The notes beneath the pieces are model-generated. The model was not told the DNA's origin. It saw only the letters and a program-made list of their open reading frames with translations, and did no database searches. This document shows positions 1-14,574 of a stretch of DNA of 64,000 nucleotides, in pieces. Source of the stretch: Gymnogyps californianus (lineage: Eukaryota; Chordata; Aves; Accipitriformes; Cathartidae). Made by a program: the position numbers and the translations under genes. Position 1 is the stretch's first letter. Each line of letters starts with the position of its first letter. The stretch spans positions 16,537,001 to 16,601,000 of the forward strand of contig NC_059478.1 of NCBI RefSeq assembly GCF_018139145.2. The letters are read 5' to 3'.

Positions 1-3000
1 CTGAAGCAGGACTGAATGATGCTGTGGCCCAGTCAACATTACCCATAAGTCATAGATCCCGTGAAAATGCTAAGCACAGTGCTTCACGCTGCTTAGGTCC
101 AATGCAGACCCAAATGTATTTAACGGGTCTGGAGAAAAAGAGATGAGAAAAATATTTCTGGAGTTTCAAGGGATGGCAGTACTCCTCTTTCATGGGAACG
201 TGCCGAGCAAAACCAGGTTTTGTTATTGATTTCAAATGAAAGAAAGCACAAAGTTGATTCAGGCCATTCTTCTAGACATAAAAATATTTTCAACATGTAT
301 TTTGATACATTATTGTGGAAACTCTTCCAACAGCCATCTTTCTTGTCCGAGTACTTCACTTTCACAAATAGCAGATGAACATAGCTTGCTGTTATTAACT
401 ACAAGCCTTAAACCCTTCCACTCCTCTCAACAACACCACTGATTCCAAGTGGATTTTTGTACTTCTTTCCTCTCTTTGTATAGATGGAGAGAAATGTTCT
501 CTAACTGCTCAGCGTGGTGCCAGGCTGAACCTTTGTAACACTTGCAATACTCCATAGCCAAGATCCCACTCCTGCAGTAGGTGTTTGCAGTAGAGGCAGG
601 GAGGCATTATAAAGGGAAGTAAAACCTGATTCGATTTTTCTTGTGAGCATAATTTCACTGAAGGAAAATGGGTCAGAACCCAAGGTCAACAATTTCTATT
701 TTTCTTGAGCCAGGCAGATTTGGTGAAGGTTTCTTCATAGTCTTCCCTACCATGTATTAGTTCTGACATGGAAAGCACTATTAGAGAGCACGTCAAGCTG
801 CTGGTGCAGAGAGGGCCTGATCTGTGATGGCAAGTGTGTGAAGAGAACTCCTGCTTGTTGTTCTGGTGTGCTGAGAATGGAGTCATGTTTCTCTATAATT
901 CTGCACAGAACACCAAGGATCCACGTGAGACAGTCACTTTTTCTGGACGCTACCAGCCAGGACAAAAATAGAGATAAGGCATATTTTATAACCATTATTT
1001 TGGCCTCAAAGGTCTTTTTCTCAGCCAACAACATTTCATAAAATTAGAAATAGCGTGTTCAAAACAGGTTTCTGATCCCATACAGCCTGCCAAAGGACAT
1101 TAGAAGCTTATCAGGTTTCTAGCATCTGAAGTTTTCTTCAGTCATGCATTCTCCCTTCTTTCCTCATGACTTCTTTCAACATTGACAATTTGCAACTAGG
1201 CTAGCAGAAACAGGAAGGAGGGAGGGAGCAAAAGGTGTCCCCACATGTTTCAACATCAGTAGTTTTTATATGCTGACAATATGGGAACATAACTAACAGC
1301 TTAGCATGCATCACTCTTGATGAACAGTCATCAGCAGGGACACAGGAAAAATACAGAGGGAAAGATATGAAGATTAGCGGTGCAACTTAGAGATTTGGGA
1401 GCTGGAAAGCCCCATACTTCAGATGCCTAACAGGATTCTGCACTAGTGGTTCTACAAGGATGCTTGCAATGATTAATTCATGCTTTACTGCTATATCACT
1501 GACATCTGCAGCAAGTTAACCCCTCTGCCTCAATTTTAACTTCTGCAAATTACAGATTATAGTTACCTACAAATGATGGGCTAGGGATTAGTTAATATTT
1601 TAAAGGGACCTAAGGCTTGAAAATGCACAGAATTGCCACCAACTATTGGGGAAAAAAAAATGGTTTGTATGATGCCAGTGGATGTGTAATTCAATACTGT
1701 ATGAAAAGAATGCACTCTGGTTTGTATGTGAGACATGCTGCGGGGGGGGGAACCAGAAGCCTTTAAAGATAGATAGCAATTGTGAAAACCATATACAGCA
1801 AGCTCAGAGCCCCACAAATGCTGCGGATATATGAAAAGAACAACTATAACTAATATTATTCTAACTCCTGACAACGGTTAGATATGGCTCCACAAACGGG
1901 TTCCACCTGGGAGGTTAAGTGGGGATTTACAGTACATTTACTACTCTACTGTATCTACCCACATGTATGCTTTTATTGTCCAGTAAATGCAAGGCAGCTT
2001 ATGTCACATTCATTGTCCAGTTCATGTAAATTCAATTACATCTGAATCTCAGAGCACTATCATTAAAAACACATGCATCTGAGGTGATAACAGCAGGTCC
2101 TGTATGACACCAGCAAACAAAACCTGAAATGAAATTCAATACAACATAATGTAAGCCAATGCAAGATGATGTGAAAATGGCCTTACTGCAGGTCTATGCG
2201 TTGAACAGGCATTTAAATCTTATTATGCCTGATTATATTGCACTATTTGCGCACATTTCTAGATAACTATAAAGAAACATGCCTAGTACTGCTAATTCCC
2301 GACATGAAGCAGATGGTTTCACTGTAGTGAAAATGTGTGTTTCAAAGTCAGACCCTATGTAGGGAAGGTAATGATGGAAACCGTGGCATCCTGTTTCAAA
2401 GATACAGAGCTCAGAGATTTAAAAAAACCAAACAAACAAAAAAAAAAGTCAAATGCAATACAAGCAGAGAATATAGCACTGATTTACTGGAACTTTTGCA
2501 ACACTAGGGGAGCCAGAAGTGAGATGCTGATGCTTTCTTTACTTTTGTCATGTAGGAGAGCAGCTACACAGAGCACAGCTAAGACGTGGAGATCCAAACA
2601 ACTAAAAGTTATTTTATGTGCCTGGGGTATCAGAAAAGTAGAACTGCCAGTTCCAGTCCTAAAGGAAAGCTCAGCAAGCATGAAAAGCAGCAACACCACC
2701 TCCATAATCCAGTGAAGAAAACAAATACCTTTCTGAACACCTCAGGCAGCCCAACCACGTCAAGTTCTGGCTCAAGTTTCTTTCTGTTCAGAAACACTTT
2801 GTCTTGAAGGAGACAGGGCAAGCTTATTTCTAAGAAACTCCTCCATAGGGAAAGAATTTGCCAGCTTTTTGTGTTAGAAAATAAAGAGGGTAAATATATG
2901 CACTCAAGGCAAATTAGACCATCTCTGTCACTAATTCCCTGCAAGCACGAGCTTGTTTTGCTTGATGCAGACTTGCATTTTGGCTCACGAGCATCCCTGT

Positions 3001-6000
3001 GAGTCTGTCCCACCTTCCCCTGAATGCAATCCTTCCTTGGGGCCTGCCAGCAATCAGCAGAGGCAGCTGCCTTTTACAGATCACAAGCTGGGGAGCAAAG
3101 AAAGATGTTTTAGTAGCCCTTTATGGTATAACCCTTTAGGTAGAGAAATGGGCTTGGCAAACTTCTCACCAGCTCCTATGAATTTATGCTCTTTGAGACC
3201 AGCGTGAGTGAGGACAACCAGGCCAAGCATTTTATATTTGATATCCAAAGTTCAAAAGGAATTAAATGAGCGTGAGGTTTTTGGGGGAGGAGGGGCTTTT
3301 CCCCCAGGTATCTTCAAAGAGACTGGCAAAAGACAGCATCGTTTATTCCACCCCTGACTCCTGGCCCGGAGGAAGCCCTCTCATACAGAGTTATCCCTGT
3401 ACCGTCCTGGCAGGGAGCAGGTCTCTGTGGAGGCTGGGTCTGGTTTCCAAAGCGCGGCTGAGCTGAAGGAGGAGCCAGGACCTCCCCGTGCAGTCAGAGA
3501 CAGGTTGCAGGTGCTCAGTGCTGCCCGTGAGCTCTGCGTGCAGTACTCTGTGCCAGCTATCCCACAAAACCAGCAACAGTTCAAACAGGGTTTTTACTAC
3601 TTGCAGAAGCTTAGTAAATTTTTGCTGTGATTAGACCCACATGGGATCTGTTTGAGACTAAGATTTCTGCATCCCCTATTGGGATGTAACTGAGCCAAAG
3701 AGATGAGATTCACCAGGATCATCTCCCTGTTCTGCCAACCAGGGCACATCCTGTATCAGCACCTTCAGTTTCCCACAGCCCAGGGTAGCAGTCTCTTTCT
3801 TCCTCAGACCAGAAACCACACTGAAGGCATGTCAAAGCTTTTCTGGAAAAAAGTTTTTCGTAGAAAATGCCACATCCCCCAAGAAAGTTTTGGTTTCAAC
3901 AAATTGCCACTTTCTGACATTTGTTTTATCAAAAAATTTCCAACCAGTTCTGTGAATACGACATTAAGTCTGCTGTACAAAAATAAACATTTACAGAAAG
4001 CTAGATAATATAAATTCAGAAAAGTGTTAATTACAGCTAAACACATAAAGCATATGTCTGTTACTAATGTATATTAAAAAGACAGTTAAATGTAGCAGTT
4101 TGTTTTCCATCACTACAGCTATGCAACAGCTCGTGCAAAATGAGATGTGAGAGGGCAACATCTTGAGACAGCACATTAATATTTACTCTGGTCACTTTAC
4201 CGGTGTCCTATGGATGTCATAGGTACTGAAGACAAAACATCACTGCTTTTCATGGACCTTTGACATGTAAAATGCAAGTATCAACTCTGCCTCCTTTATG
4301 AAGGGCAGCAAATCCTGAATCAAAGGTATTTCCTCTTAAAGCTGCCATGGCTCAACTATGAGCAAGCCTGAAAAGTCTTTGGTAGCAATTTATGGCAGGA
4401 TTTGATTATACATACAGCATCTATCATCTTGGAAGAGTTGCTTAGTGTCTACAGAGTCTACTGCTGGTAGTTCACCAGAAGTTATGGAAAGTGTCCTCTA
4501 GAGTTAAGAGGGGAAAATAAGTATATAATACAAATAGAGTGGTTAGTATCAGCTTTAAAGTGAAGGACATGACATGTCATTCACAGAAACAGGCCAAACA
4601 ACCTTTTCCTGTAAGTGTCATTCATTGCTGGGCAGTAGCCAAACTCCTCGTGCAGATGGGGAAAAGACAATGAATTGTCTATGCTCTAATCTAGAGTCTG
4701 TTCCCAAAAGCAGACTGGCCCATGGCACCACTAGCTTTGCCACAACCAGGGAACAGGTCTGTCTGGAGCCATCTGCCACAGGCCCGTGCAAGCACATGCC
4801 TGGCTACTTCATTACAGACTCCCCCGGCCAGGCTGAAGGCAGCCCAGGCAAAGACATATTTTTGCACTGGTGACCAAATGTATTGGATCCACTCACGAGA
4901 GCATGGCTGCCAGCAGGAACCAAGCCCAGGACTTTCAGTTACAGCAGCGCAAGTTACTACCACCAAAACCAAAATAAAAACCCATGAACAACAACAACAA
5001 AAAACCCACACACCCACAAAAAAACCCCACAACCCACAGATATGCCTGGTCTAGTTTCCAGCAAAACAGAAATTACTATACCAAGAACCTTGGGTGAATA
5101 ACAGCAGAATAAAGACCCTAAAGCCACAGACATTCTGGTCACATTTGCACTAACCTGAGCATCTCATTGGTATCCTCCAAGGTAGAGTTTGCCCTTTCCC
5201 CATCAAATGCTTAGTTAAAATTTAGAAGCAATCAATAAGCCTTCCAGAGCAGATACCTTTTTCTGCATGTTTCAAGAGTTTCCTAAATCATTTGTATACT
5301 ATACTAGGGTTTTTTCCTCCCCCTGCCCAGAGGCTAAGCCCTCATTACACTAAAAGAAATTAAGAAAAGCTGCAAGTGTTCAGAACATGGGGTGGGCTGT
5401 TGCTATCATAATAATGTCTTTCATGCATTTAGGTTTTACAGAGCTGGTTATATCTAGAACAGATAAACATACAAGAAAGTCAAATGCAATAAAGTGAATT
5501 CCTAACTAGTGGCTACTGAATTTCTTTGATAATACGACAGACAAAAGTTGAAAATAGCAGTGGAAAAATATTTGTTCCTGTACAAAAAATTAAAACTTAA
5601 TATTGCAGAAGAAAACCTCATTGAAGTTTTATCACATTTTGCCCTTGCTGAGTAGTCTTGGCTTCAGCAGCTGCTACATGAAATGTAACTGTCACTACAG
5701 TGAATAAATAAGTAAGTAGTGCTATAATGCAGCTGCCCCCAATAACAGCATTAGTATAAAGCCTTTAGTGGTAACCACAGACCAAACCAGAAATGCATTC
5801 TGACTTTATAAAGATGTGCTTTCATGTCATCGAACGTCTCAGTCTGTAGGCTATAAAGCGCATGTACCAAAGCCTGTCATTGATTTTTCCTCCTCCTTCA
5901 GAGAGGATGGAAAAGAACAGGTACCTTGCCCACTGCTGATTTTGGCTTCCTCCCTATAAGACACTTCTAATGAAAAACATAAAATGTTCAGGTCCTCTCC

Positions 6001-7911
6001 ACCTCTGGCACACTCCTCCAGCACTAAGGAGTTCCTCTCATCTCTCCCCATAGCCAGCGCTACCACAAACCCTCTTTCCCCTTTCATGTGTTGTAACACA
6101 ACCCCCACCCACCGCAAGCAAAATATGGGTGCTGGAACAATGCCTGAGGGAAAACGGACAAGGTAAGATCAACTCCCTCATCTATGCCGGTCTGCAGATT
6201 TCATCAGAATACTGATTTCAGGGGGAAAAAACATCCTGTTCATTTTACTAGGAAACTTCAAGAGCAACAGACCTACACAGATAGACAACAGTGTACCAAA
6301 CAGATATTTGGCAGTATGAAAAAACACCAGTTGCTGACAAACAATTTTTATTACAGTTTTAAGTTGAATAGCTTGTATTTATTTTCTTTTTTTTTTTTTA
6401 ATTCTCATGTGGAATCTCAGTTAAATATAATCTCACTTAAATAGAATCACAACTCTTCAAGCCAAGTGATTTCCTTAGTAGACAAGCTCTTTTCATAGAA
6501 ATGAAAGACGATTCTTTTATAAGGTCACCCTCAGTGAGCTTGCCCCGATAGAGATGAAAACATTAACAAGGATCTGCTCTGCATTCTAGAGAAAAATAAT
6601 ATTTAAAAGAAAAAAAAAAAAAAAAATCAGACAAGCAAGAGCCAGGTGGGAAGTCTTGCTATCTACCCATTCAGCACTTCTGAAAACAAATCAATTTAGT
6701 CATCTGCAAGCTTGGCCATAAGCTCCCTGCAGGAATTATAGCTCATGCATACACAAGCCCCAAAGAGTTTTGTTCAAAGTTTAATCATATGGCAGAAAAA
6801 TATCACCAGTTTTATTGTGTATGCTAGCTCAAGTTATGAGATAACATCACATTTTTTAAAAGGTGAAAGAACCGGGTAGCACTGACAAGGTGACAGAAAT
6901 CATTTAAAATGTTCAATTCAGCAGTTATTCAAGATATTCACACAAAGAGAAAAAAAAACCTAACGCAGTTATGAAGGAACATGTGTGAGCGTACCGAAGT
7001 TTAAGTGTTAAAGACAGGAGTAGGACTATAGTATCAAATACTAAATTCAAATGAACCCACTAGGATTTTCTCCTTTCCCCACTGCAAGGACGTTGACAAA
7101 AAAGTCTAGAATAAAGAAGTACCCGTGTTTTCTGAAAGGAACTGTTTCATTTTATTGATTTTTTTGTTTGTTTTTTGACATGACTGGTTTCTGTCCCTCC
7201 CTCTCACGTTATAATTTCAGTTTTATGCAGGAGTGTGACCAGCACGTCTAACACATCTTTTAAAGTACTTTACTTGCTTGTAACCTCATACTACTACTGT
7301 TTCAGTGTTTCCTCTGTCTTACTTTGTAGTCTACAAAGATGATGAGAAACCTAAAGAGACACAGTCAGCTACCTTCAAAGCTTTAGAATGTGTGGAAATG
7401 GTTCATTTGCCTCAGAAAGCATCTTTTTCCTTGGCAACTATCTTTCAATTTCACTTATCCCTGGTGAGTCTTGTTCTTTTTTTACAGAAAAATTGTTAAT
7501 TATTTAAGTGTAGAATAAGCTGCTGAGTATGTCCATACGTGATCATTTGATCTGGGCTTAAGCTAGGTAAGTCAGTAAATGGTTTATGCACCACAGCTAC
7601 TAACTAACAAGGTGGTCAAAACTACCTGAGACTTCAGGAGCCAGCTCCCTCAGAGGATGGTCCATCATTACACAGTGGTGTTCAGGTAGCTCTTCGAAAG
7701 GATAAACACAAAATAAGCATGTTTCCCAAAAAGCCTGCCCACAGGTGAGGTCAGGAAACAGAATGGAAGGAAATAAAGGCAGGGTATCACTGCTGAATGG
7801 CAGTTTGCTCCTCAGCTGACAGATAATCAAGAGGGAAACTTTTTGTTGCATGTCACTACAGGACTTTGCAGTGCTACAGGAGGCATTAACACTAGCAGGG
7901 CTTTCCCGTCA
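1..7911. other. AT-rich intergenic DNA, no gene recognised
   Basis: I see no gene, exon or confident transposable element here. Open frames are all under about 130 codons and none resembles a known protein. Low-complexity pieces include a run of nine G at 1742-1750, an A/C-rich stretch at about 4959-5039 containing an (AAC)n core, a T13 tract at 6387-6399 and an A17 tract at 6610-6626. GC content rises modestly at about 2950-3600 without a clear CpG enrichment. Diverged repeats too old to see by eye may be present. Confidence 0.6.
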
Positions 7912-7995
7912 CATACGCTTATTCCCTACTCATGAGTAATTATGTAGTGCAGTATCTCTGAAACACTTGCTTAAATGATTAGGGGGGCTCTGTGA
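7912..7995. repeat. Candidate ancient amniote repeat fragment
   Basis: The stretch holds CTACTCATGAGTAATTATGTAG followed 20-odd bases later by ACACTTGCTTAAATGATT. This order (an ACTCATGAGTA palindrome, then a CTTGCTTAA block) resembles an old dispersed amniote repeat that carries ACTCATGTGAGTAGT and AAGCACATGCTTAA blocks. A second candidate of the same kind lies at 15668-15800. The match is by memory of the pattern and is weak at the base level, so it could be chance in AT-rich DNA. No target-site duplication is visible. Confidence 0.3.
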
Positions 7996-10900
7996 TTGCA
8001 TCCAAATAAAACTGAATTCTTGATGTATTATTTGGAGTTTTAAGGAGAAAACTGATAATCCTAAACACCCATTGCCATTCAGAAAACCCGCAGATCAGAT
8101 TCTGAACTGCTATGGGGCCATGGTTTATCTCCAAGACGTTTCATTAAAAGAGACCAGCGTGCACCAGAAAAGCAGCCCAAAACACTATAAATGCATACAA
8201 TAATTAACCATGGACAGATCTGCATCCCTGGTAGCACATAGGGTTGAGTGGTAACCAAAGCCTCTCACTAGGAGTTGCAAGACAGAAAGCAGTATTGATT
8301 TTCCTGCTGTATCTTTGTTTGCTATGCAAGTTAGAGTAATTTCCTCCTCTGCTTTTAATGGACATTTTATAGTCATTTTACACATCCACCAGTCACCAAA
8401 ATCTGTGCAAATTAGTGCATTTACATCAACTTCTGGCTAATTCATAAGTGACATTACATAATTGAAATAATTCCAAAATCCTGTGCTACATTATTCACAC
8501 TCTATAGGTAAACCACAACCATAAGGAAATGGCACCTTGCTTTAATCTCTTGCATGTATGCATTATGATACTGCTGCAAATTGCAGTCACCTTTTACACA
8601 CAGGTTTGGATTCACAGGTATCTGAAGCGGCGAGACACTGTGACGATGACCACCGAGGAAGACCCACCAGGAAAACAGACCGGCTGGGCCGGCTGGGAGG
8701 GCATACAGGCAACAAAGCACAAACCCATGTATACTGCATGCTTAAAGCAGAAATATATAATTAATTATTTTAATTCAGCAGCTACTGCCTACCCAGGGCA
8801 CTGAACGTGGCCAGAGGAAGAAACAGCTCAGCATGCAGCGGGTGCTTCTCCAGCCTAGGTGCTGAGCCCTGGCACGGCTCTCAACGCACACTCTTGTTAA
8901 CCTTGGGAGGTTTTGGAGGTACAACAAAGGCCTCCAGCTCAAAGTTATCTGCTGGATTTTAAGTGTCCTTTTAAGGAATGAAGATGCTGGGTTTTCCCCT
9001 CAATGAAATGACTCTACAAACTCTTCCAATTAAAAGAAACTTGCCCACAGAAAAAAAAAAGCCACCAAAAAAAAAAAACCACAAGAGAGACAGAGCACAT
9101 GAGAGAGGGAAACAGAGACAAACACGGTAAATTTTGCACTTAGGCACACTCTGGAAATGGCTGAATTCAAACTTTTTTTTAAAGTGAACAAAAAAGTCCT
9201 GCTCAAGCCAGACACCAGGTTGAAAACTTCAGACTCAACAGTTAAAAATCAGACAATGTCATAAGAAATAAAAGTCATGATCTAAGTTGTAAGTTTGCCC
9301 TTTACACCTATGTAATGCAATTTACATATTTTATATCATTGTATGATACACTTGCAGTAGTAGGCAACCAGGCTGCAGACGGATCTTGGACTGTGACTCT
9401 GATCCACAACTGTACAAAACACCTCCCCTCCTCTCTGTTTATCTTTTTAAAGATTATAGTATCGTAGCTGAAGATAGAGGAAAGCCAGCTTAGCCCACCA
9501 TCACTAAGCACCATTCAGGAAAGCCTGACCTAGACGAGGAATGCTGCATTTCCACCATGTTTTCCTTCCCTCTCAGCCATTTTTCCCTTCTCAGTCTCTG
9601 CTCCATTGGTTGAAAAGCAACAATACCTCAACCAGTATTTAATTTGAATTTTAAACCCATTATGTTTTCAATTTGTACTTTCCAAAATGGGTCGTAAATC
9701 AGAAAAAGGAAGGCAAAAGTAAATCCCTACCACACTACCCTGCGTGGTAAGCAACCCAGCGGTACACCGAAGGTACTTAGCCAGCTCCGCTGCTAGAAGG
9801 CTGAAGGAGGAAGATTAAAAGCTCCAAATATCAGGGGAAAGCCAATCTCTTGCATCCATTTTTAAGTAAGCAGCCTGATTTTCCAGAACAGCTGAGCTTG
9901 CAGCTTTTATGGTTGTGAAGAGGCAGTATTATACACTCAGGCCACATGCCTAGGCGCCCAGTTTCATGCTACTATTTTTGAAAGTTGTATTATAGATCTG
10001 CTTATTTTGACTCCTTATTTGGCTTTTACCACTGTCCTCATTACCAGGTTTCAAGAACTTCCAGATGTACATATTAACAGTGCTGGCAGCTTTTCTAGAG
10101 AAAAACAAATCTCATCTTTGAGTTGTGCTTGGCAACATCTAACTTCTACGAGTGTACATCTACACTGCCTGTCACAAAGACAGAAAGCCACCTTGGGCCC
10201 AAACTCTCCATTCCCCCAGAGAGAATTACAGATATGAAAAAAGAAAATCAAAAGGCTTTGTGATTCCTCTGTGGCACACTGAGCCTGTAAAACTAAACCC
10301 ATTTTATTTCATCATATTCAAATCCCCACAGTTACAGTGAAATTTAATTATACCTTCACTTTGCATAATTAAACAGTCATTGCGTGGCTTTCTAAAGCAT
10401 ATAAAATGACTGATGAGTGTAGTGGTAAAACTTTCAGAAGTACTAAGTGGTTTAGGAGGCTACAGGTATGTCTAGACAGCAGCTAACTTGCATAAAAGAA
10501 GCACTATTTTGTTTGCCCGGCGGGATTAAGTACGTCTCCACATATGCCATGTTTCTGCAGCTCAACTATTTCTGGTATTTTATCTACCCAATTTACAGCT
10601 AGCTCAAGTAATTGCATCATGTAGAACAGATATATCCAAAATCCTATGGATTATCAGATGGGACTCAATATTTTAGCCACAAAGGAGCTTTTGGAAGGTT
10701 CGTAGTTTGATGGAGCAGTAGCTATGGTACTGTCAAGTGAACCCTTAGCACTGGTTCATTCCAATACATTAATTGATTAAGAAACCACATTTTTGCCTCC
10801 CTCTGCACTAAAAATACTGATATTATGTGAAGCTTTCTACCTCATTTTGTGTATGCCCTGAAGGACCTCTTAGATCAAATTCACCATGTTTTGGTAGGTT

Positions 10901-13900
10901 TCTTCTTCCCTGGTTTTCTATGCCATGTTCATCTTTATGGTATCCAAGTCAGCCGTCCTTAATTCATTCCTCTTTGAGAAGAGGTGCTAATGAGCTGTGG
11001 TATCTCTGACAGCAGAGCATGAAAGCTTTTTCTAACTTTTCTCCTTTTGGAAAACTGGTATTTTGGAAGCAGCTAGAATAGGATTCAAACATATCATTTG
11101 AAGTAGTATCTCTCATTTTGTTTTCTCTCTCATTCCCTTGTCTTTTCAAAGAGATTGCCTTTGCTGATAGAACGGTTTCTGAAGCTAAAGGATGCATCTT
11201 ACAGAATCCTTTCTTTATACAGCAGCATAGGTGATAGGGGTTTTTCAGTCAACACATTGAGCACTGAACACAATTAACAACAGCCTGCTTCGGGAATGTA
11301 TTTTATGTTTCATGCGCTAGGTGAAGAGTAATGTTTTTTACCATTCTTCTCAGAAATTCTACAGAAACCCTTCACTATGCCCACAGAGTGCTACCACTTT
11401 ATATATAAAATTACTCAGATAAAGTGACAACGGATAACACAAGTTGATTTGATTATAGCAAACATTTTGCTTTTTAACTCAGTCGTGTTTTAACAAGTCA
11501 GTAGGTCATAACTTAAGATAGCATTTCTATGCACAATGCGTAACCTATGAACGTGCCTTGTAAGAAAACCTGAAAAAACATCAGCTAGGACTCCAGTCTG
11601 AAAAATACATTGTGCTTCAAGTAGTGAAACAGGTGTTTTAGCTAATTTTACAGGTTTGTAGTCAAGCACAATCTTAATGCAGAATGGTAAAGACTAAAAG
11701 GAAAAAAACACAGATGGAGTAATATATACATACCAAGATGTGAAAGTATAAATAAGTATATGGCATATATGTGAAACTGCTTAGATCATCAGGCAAAAGT
11801 CAAATAAGAGCAGCATTCCATTTTAGTCTCCAGTCATAAGATGGACGGTCTTCTCATATTTTTTAGAAAGGTTAGAATAGTCCTTTTTCTTGACAGACTA
11901 TTACCACACTCCCTAGACGAAACATTTTTTACTCGACTTCTATTACTCAGTTTCTAAAAACACACCTTAGCCTGGCTCGATCGCTGGCAACTGCGCAGAG
12001 CACACAGACACGATTACAACAATTCTGTGATTTAGCATTTCCAGAAATCCACATGTAGCTGCTAGATGTGCATAGGGAAGGCCACCTAAAGTTTACAGTG
12101 TACACATAGATGGAATAACAATACAGGAGAGATCCTGATTGAGGAAAAACAACCTTGAAAGTCCACCAGATTGCATAAACTAAAAATGAAATAGGTAATG
12201 CTAATAATGAGAGACTCATATTGAAGCAGGGGGAAAAAAAAGAGTTTTGGACAGGGAGGAATGGAAAGCAGAAGCAGCACATTATGAAAAACTGAAAGCC
12301 AGACCATCAGGTTTGGACCACAGCACAGTAACAGAGATTGCTTCTGTTCTGACCCTGGGCCTGGCCACATTTTGGTAAGGGGATGCCAGAAGCCAACACA
12401 AACAGAAGTGGAAATTGCTGGAGAACCGTTGATGCAACAGACAGCTGACATACACAAATATAAAACTGATTTAAGAAAAATAAGCAACCTGCCTTTTCTT
12501 AGAAGATCCAGCCTGAGGAGGTGCAGCACTAGGAACACCCTGTGACCTTTACAGACCCACTCAGCTGAGGGATCCTTAAATTGCTCTTCTGACACCTGGA
12601 GCCAACAGGACCTTCAGCTGGGACTGGTGCCCCAAGCACGTCGCTGCAGTGGTTTAACAGGATTGCCACCTCCACCTGCTCGCTGCCACACCTCTGCGGG
12701 AGCCTGCCGGCTCTGCAGGGGAGTCAGAGGAAAGTTCATATGCCAACACCCTAGCTGCCCCACCTCAAACTCAGGGTTTTAATGCAAATCTGCCTTTGAC
12801 ATCAATTTAAGCTACACTCACTGGACTGGCTGAGGCACAAGTGTCTGTGCAGAGAGCAAACCACCAGAGACACTAATGTCTTAAACTGCTGCTGGAAACC
12901 TTGCTACCACCAAGGTGTCAGAAGTGTTACATGCATGGAAATAGAGCAAGTGTCCTGAGCAGGACAGCCAAGCACCAGGCTTCTTCTCATCCTCCTGCTT
13001 TATGTTATGTCCTTCTCTAGGGCAATACTCCACCAGGCACAGGGAGGTGGTTGCCAGCCATGCCCAGGGAATGATGTCCTACTTGTATTTGCTAACTTGT
13101 TTGTACCATAGGCAATATTGTAAACTACAAAAGCATTTGCCACGCAGCTTCCTTTTACTTGAGCACGATGCCAGTTTGGGCAGGTGGAAAAAGCAAATGG
13201 GGAGGAAATTCAGTTACCTGCTCTAACACTTTAAGACTAACTCTTGGAAACAAAGCTGTAGCGTTCCCTGCAATGAATGCAAAGGAATTAAAAAACAATC
13301 CTCACTTACAAATGCACATTGATTTTCAGTAAAGCCATTTGCACATATTTTTGTTTGAACTCCAGGTTGACTGTCACCACTGATTTACAGACAAGATATC
13401 TCTATATAATATTATAACTACTATTATTTTATAAGCATTAAGTATTTTTTTAAGCATTTCTGCTTCCAACAGTGAGGAAAATAACATGAAAGCAAAAAAA
13501 GAAGAGAAGAATGCAATTTGATTTTCTTATCTTTCCTGGTAGAATTGCCTGGAAAGCTGAAAGAACACATAACCTTACCGGATAAAGAGGTATTTGTTTT
13601 GAAACAGCAACACAGATCATACTGGCTTTTCACCAGTAATGCTGCTAACAGACCGACCACAGGAAATTAAGAATGGACAGCTCTGGGAAAGCTTTTCATG
13701 ATTCACATTCTAGGTGAGTAGCAATTTTTTTCTTCCTCTCTCGGGACCTTTCCACTACAAAACATCCACGTACTAGAAGGCTGTCAAGCAAGAGCAAGAG
13801 GTCATGTGAAGAAATTAAAGTAATACAACTGGCTGATATAGGTCAACCTGGTGATAGCAGACCTTCTGATTCAGGACTACCTGAATTCGGCTAACAAGTA

Positions 13901-14537
13901 GGATAGTCCCTGAAAGAGCAATCAGAGTAAAAATGTATTAATAGAAACAGGGCAAGGAAGTAAAGAGCACCTGTTTGGTGATGCTGGACGCTTCACACAC
14001 ACACCCCCCCTTGGAAATACAAAAGGAGGAAACCTTAGAACAAACCCCTTGTCTATTTTTCATCCACATATAGTACCTATGGGATCTGATTTCACTTTCC
14101 AAACAGATGTAACTACAGCTGCTTCACTTGCGAGATGTCTCCTTATGCCGTTGATGAATGGCCCTACATTTATCACCCAGGGACACTGATCAGAAGGGAG
14201 TCTGCCTTGCGCTCCAGATTTCAGTAAAAGTGCCTGAAACCATGAAACGCCACAGACAACCACGGACTCACCTGGGAGTAATGATGCCGTTGTTATGACT
14301 CCTAAATAGTTTTCAGACCCTGTCAAAACAAAAAGCGAGCGTGCGATTGGAATGGTTAACAACGACAGAGGGGTTTTATACACTGCAGGTCCTCTTTCAA
14401 GCCCATGTCTTCTTCAGCCGTGCTGGTCCCCGGCTTTTTGCCAGGACCCCCCCAGCGAGGGCTGTGAGTCTGCCTGGCCTGCTTTAGGGCCAGGAATCTG
14501 GTACAGTCATCAATTCTACATTTCACCCATTAGTATC
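7996..14537. other. AT-rich intergenic DNA, no gene recognised
   Basis: No gene is supported. A 9-bp tandem duplication of CCGGCTGGG lies at about 8681-8698 inside a 91-codon + frame (8529-8804) that I do not recognise. Two A-rich tracts sit at 9050-9081. The longest frame is 169 codons on the - strand (12086-12595); it is rich in Leu, Cys and Phe, as expected when T-rich DNA is read without stops, and has no recognisable domain. A short CA/C run occurs at about 13993-14010. Confidence 0.6.
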
Positions 14538-14557
14538 AATATTTAATATTAAATATT
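14538..14557. repeat. Perfect 20-bp AT-only palindrome
   Basis: The 20 bases AATATTTAATATTAAATATT read identically on both strands with no spacer. The half-motif CAATATTTA recurs at about 14563-14571, so the stretch is a small AT-rich local repeat cluster. It lies just upstream of an old LINE relic. Palindromes of this kind can extrude as cruciforms or arise by local slippage. No function can be assigned. Confidence 0.6.
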
Positions 14558-14574
14558 TAGCGTCAATATTTAAC

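Noticed and set aside
12086..12595. 169-codon - strand open frame with many Leu/Phe/Cys, looking membrane-like
   Set aside because: The hydrophobicity follows from T-rich sequence. There are no conserved motifs, and another frame overlaps it.
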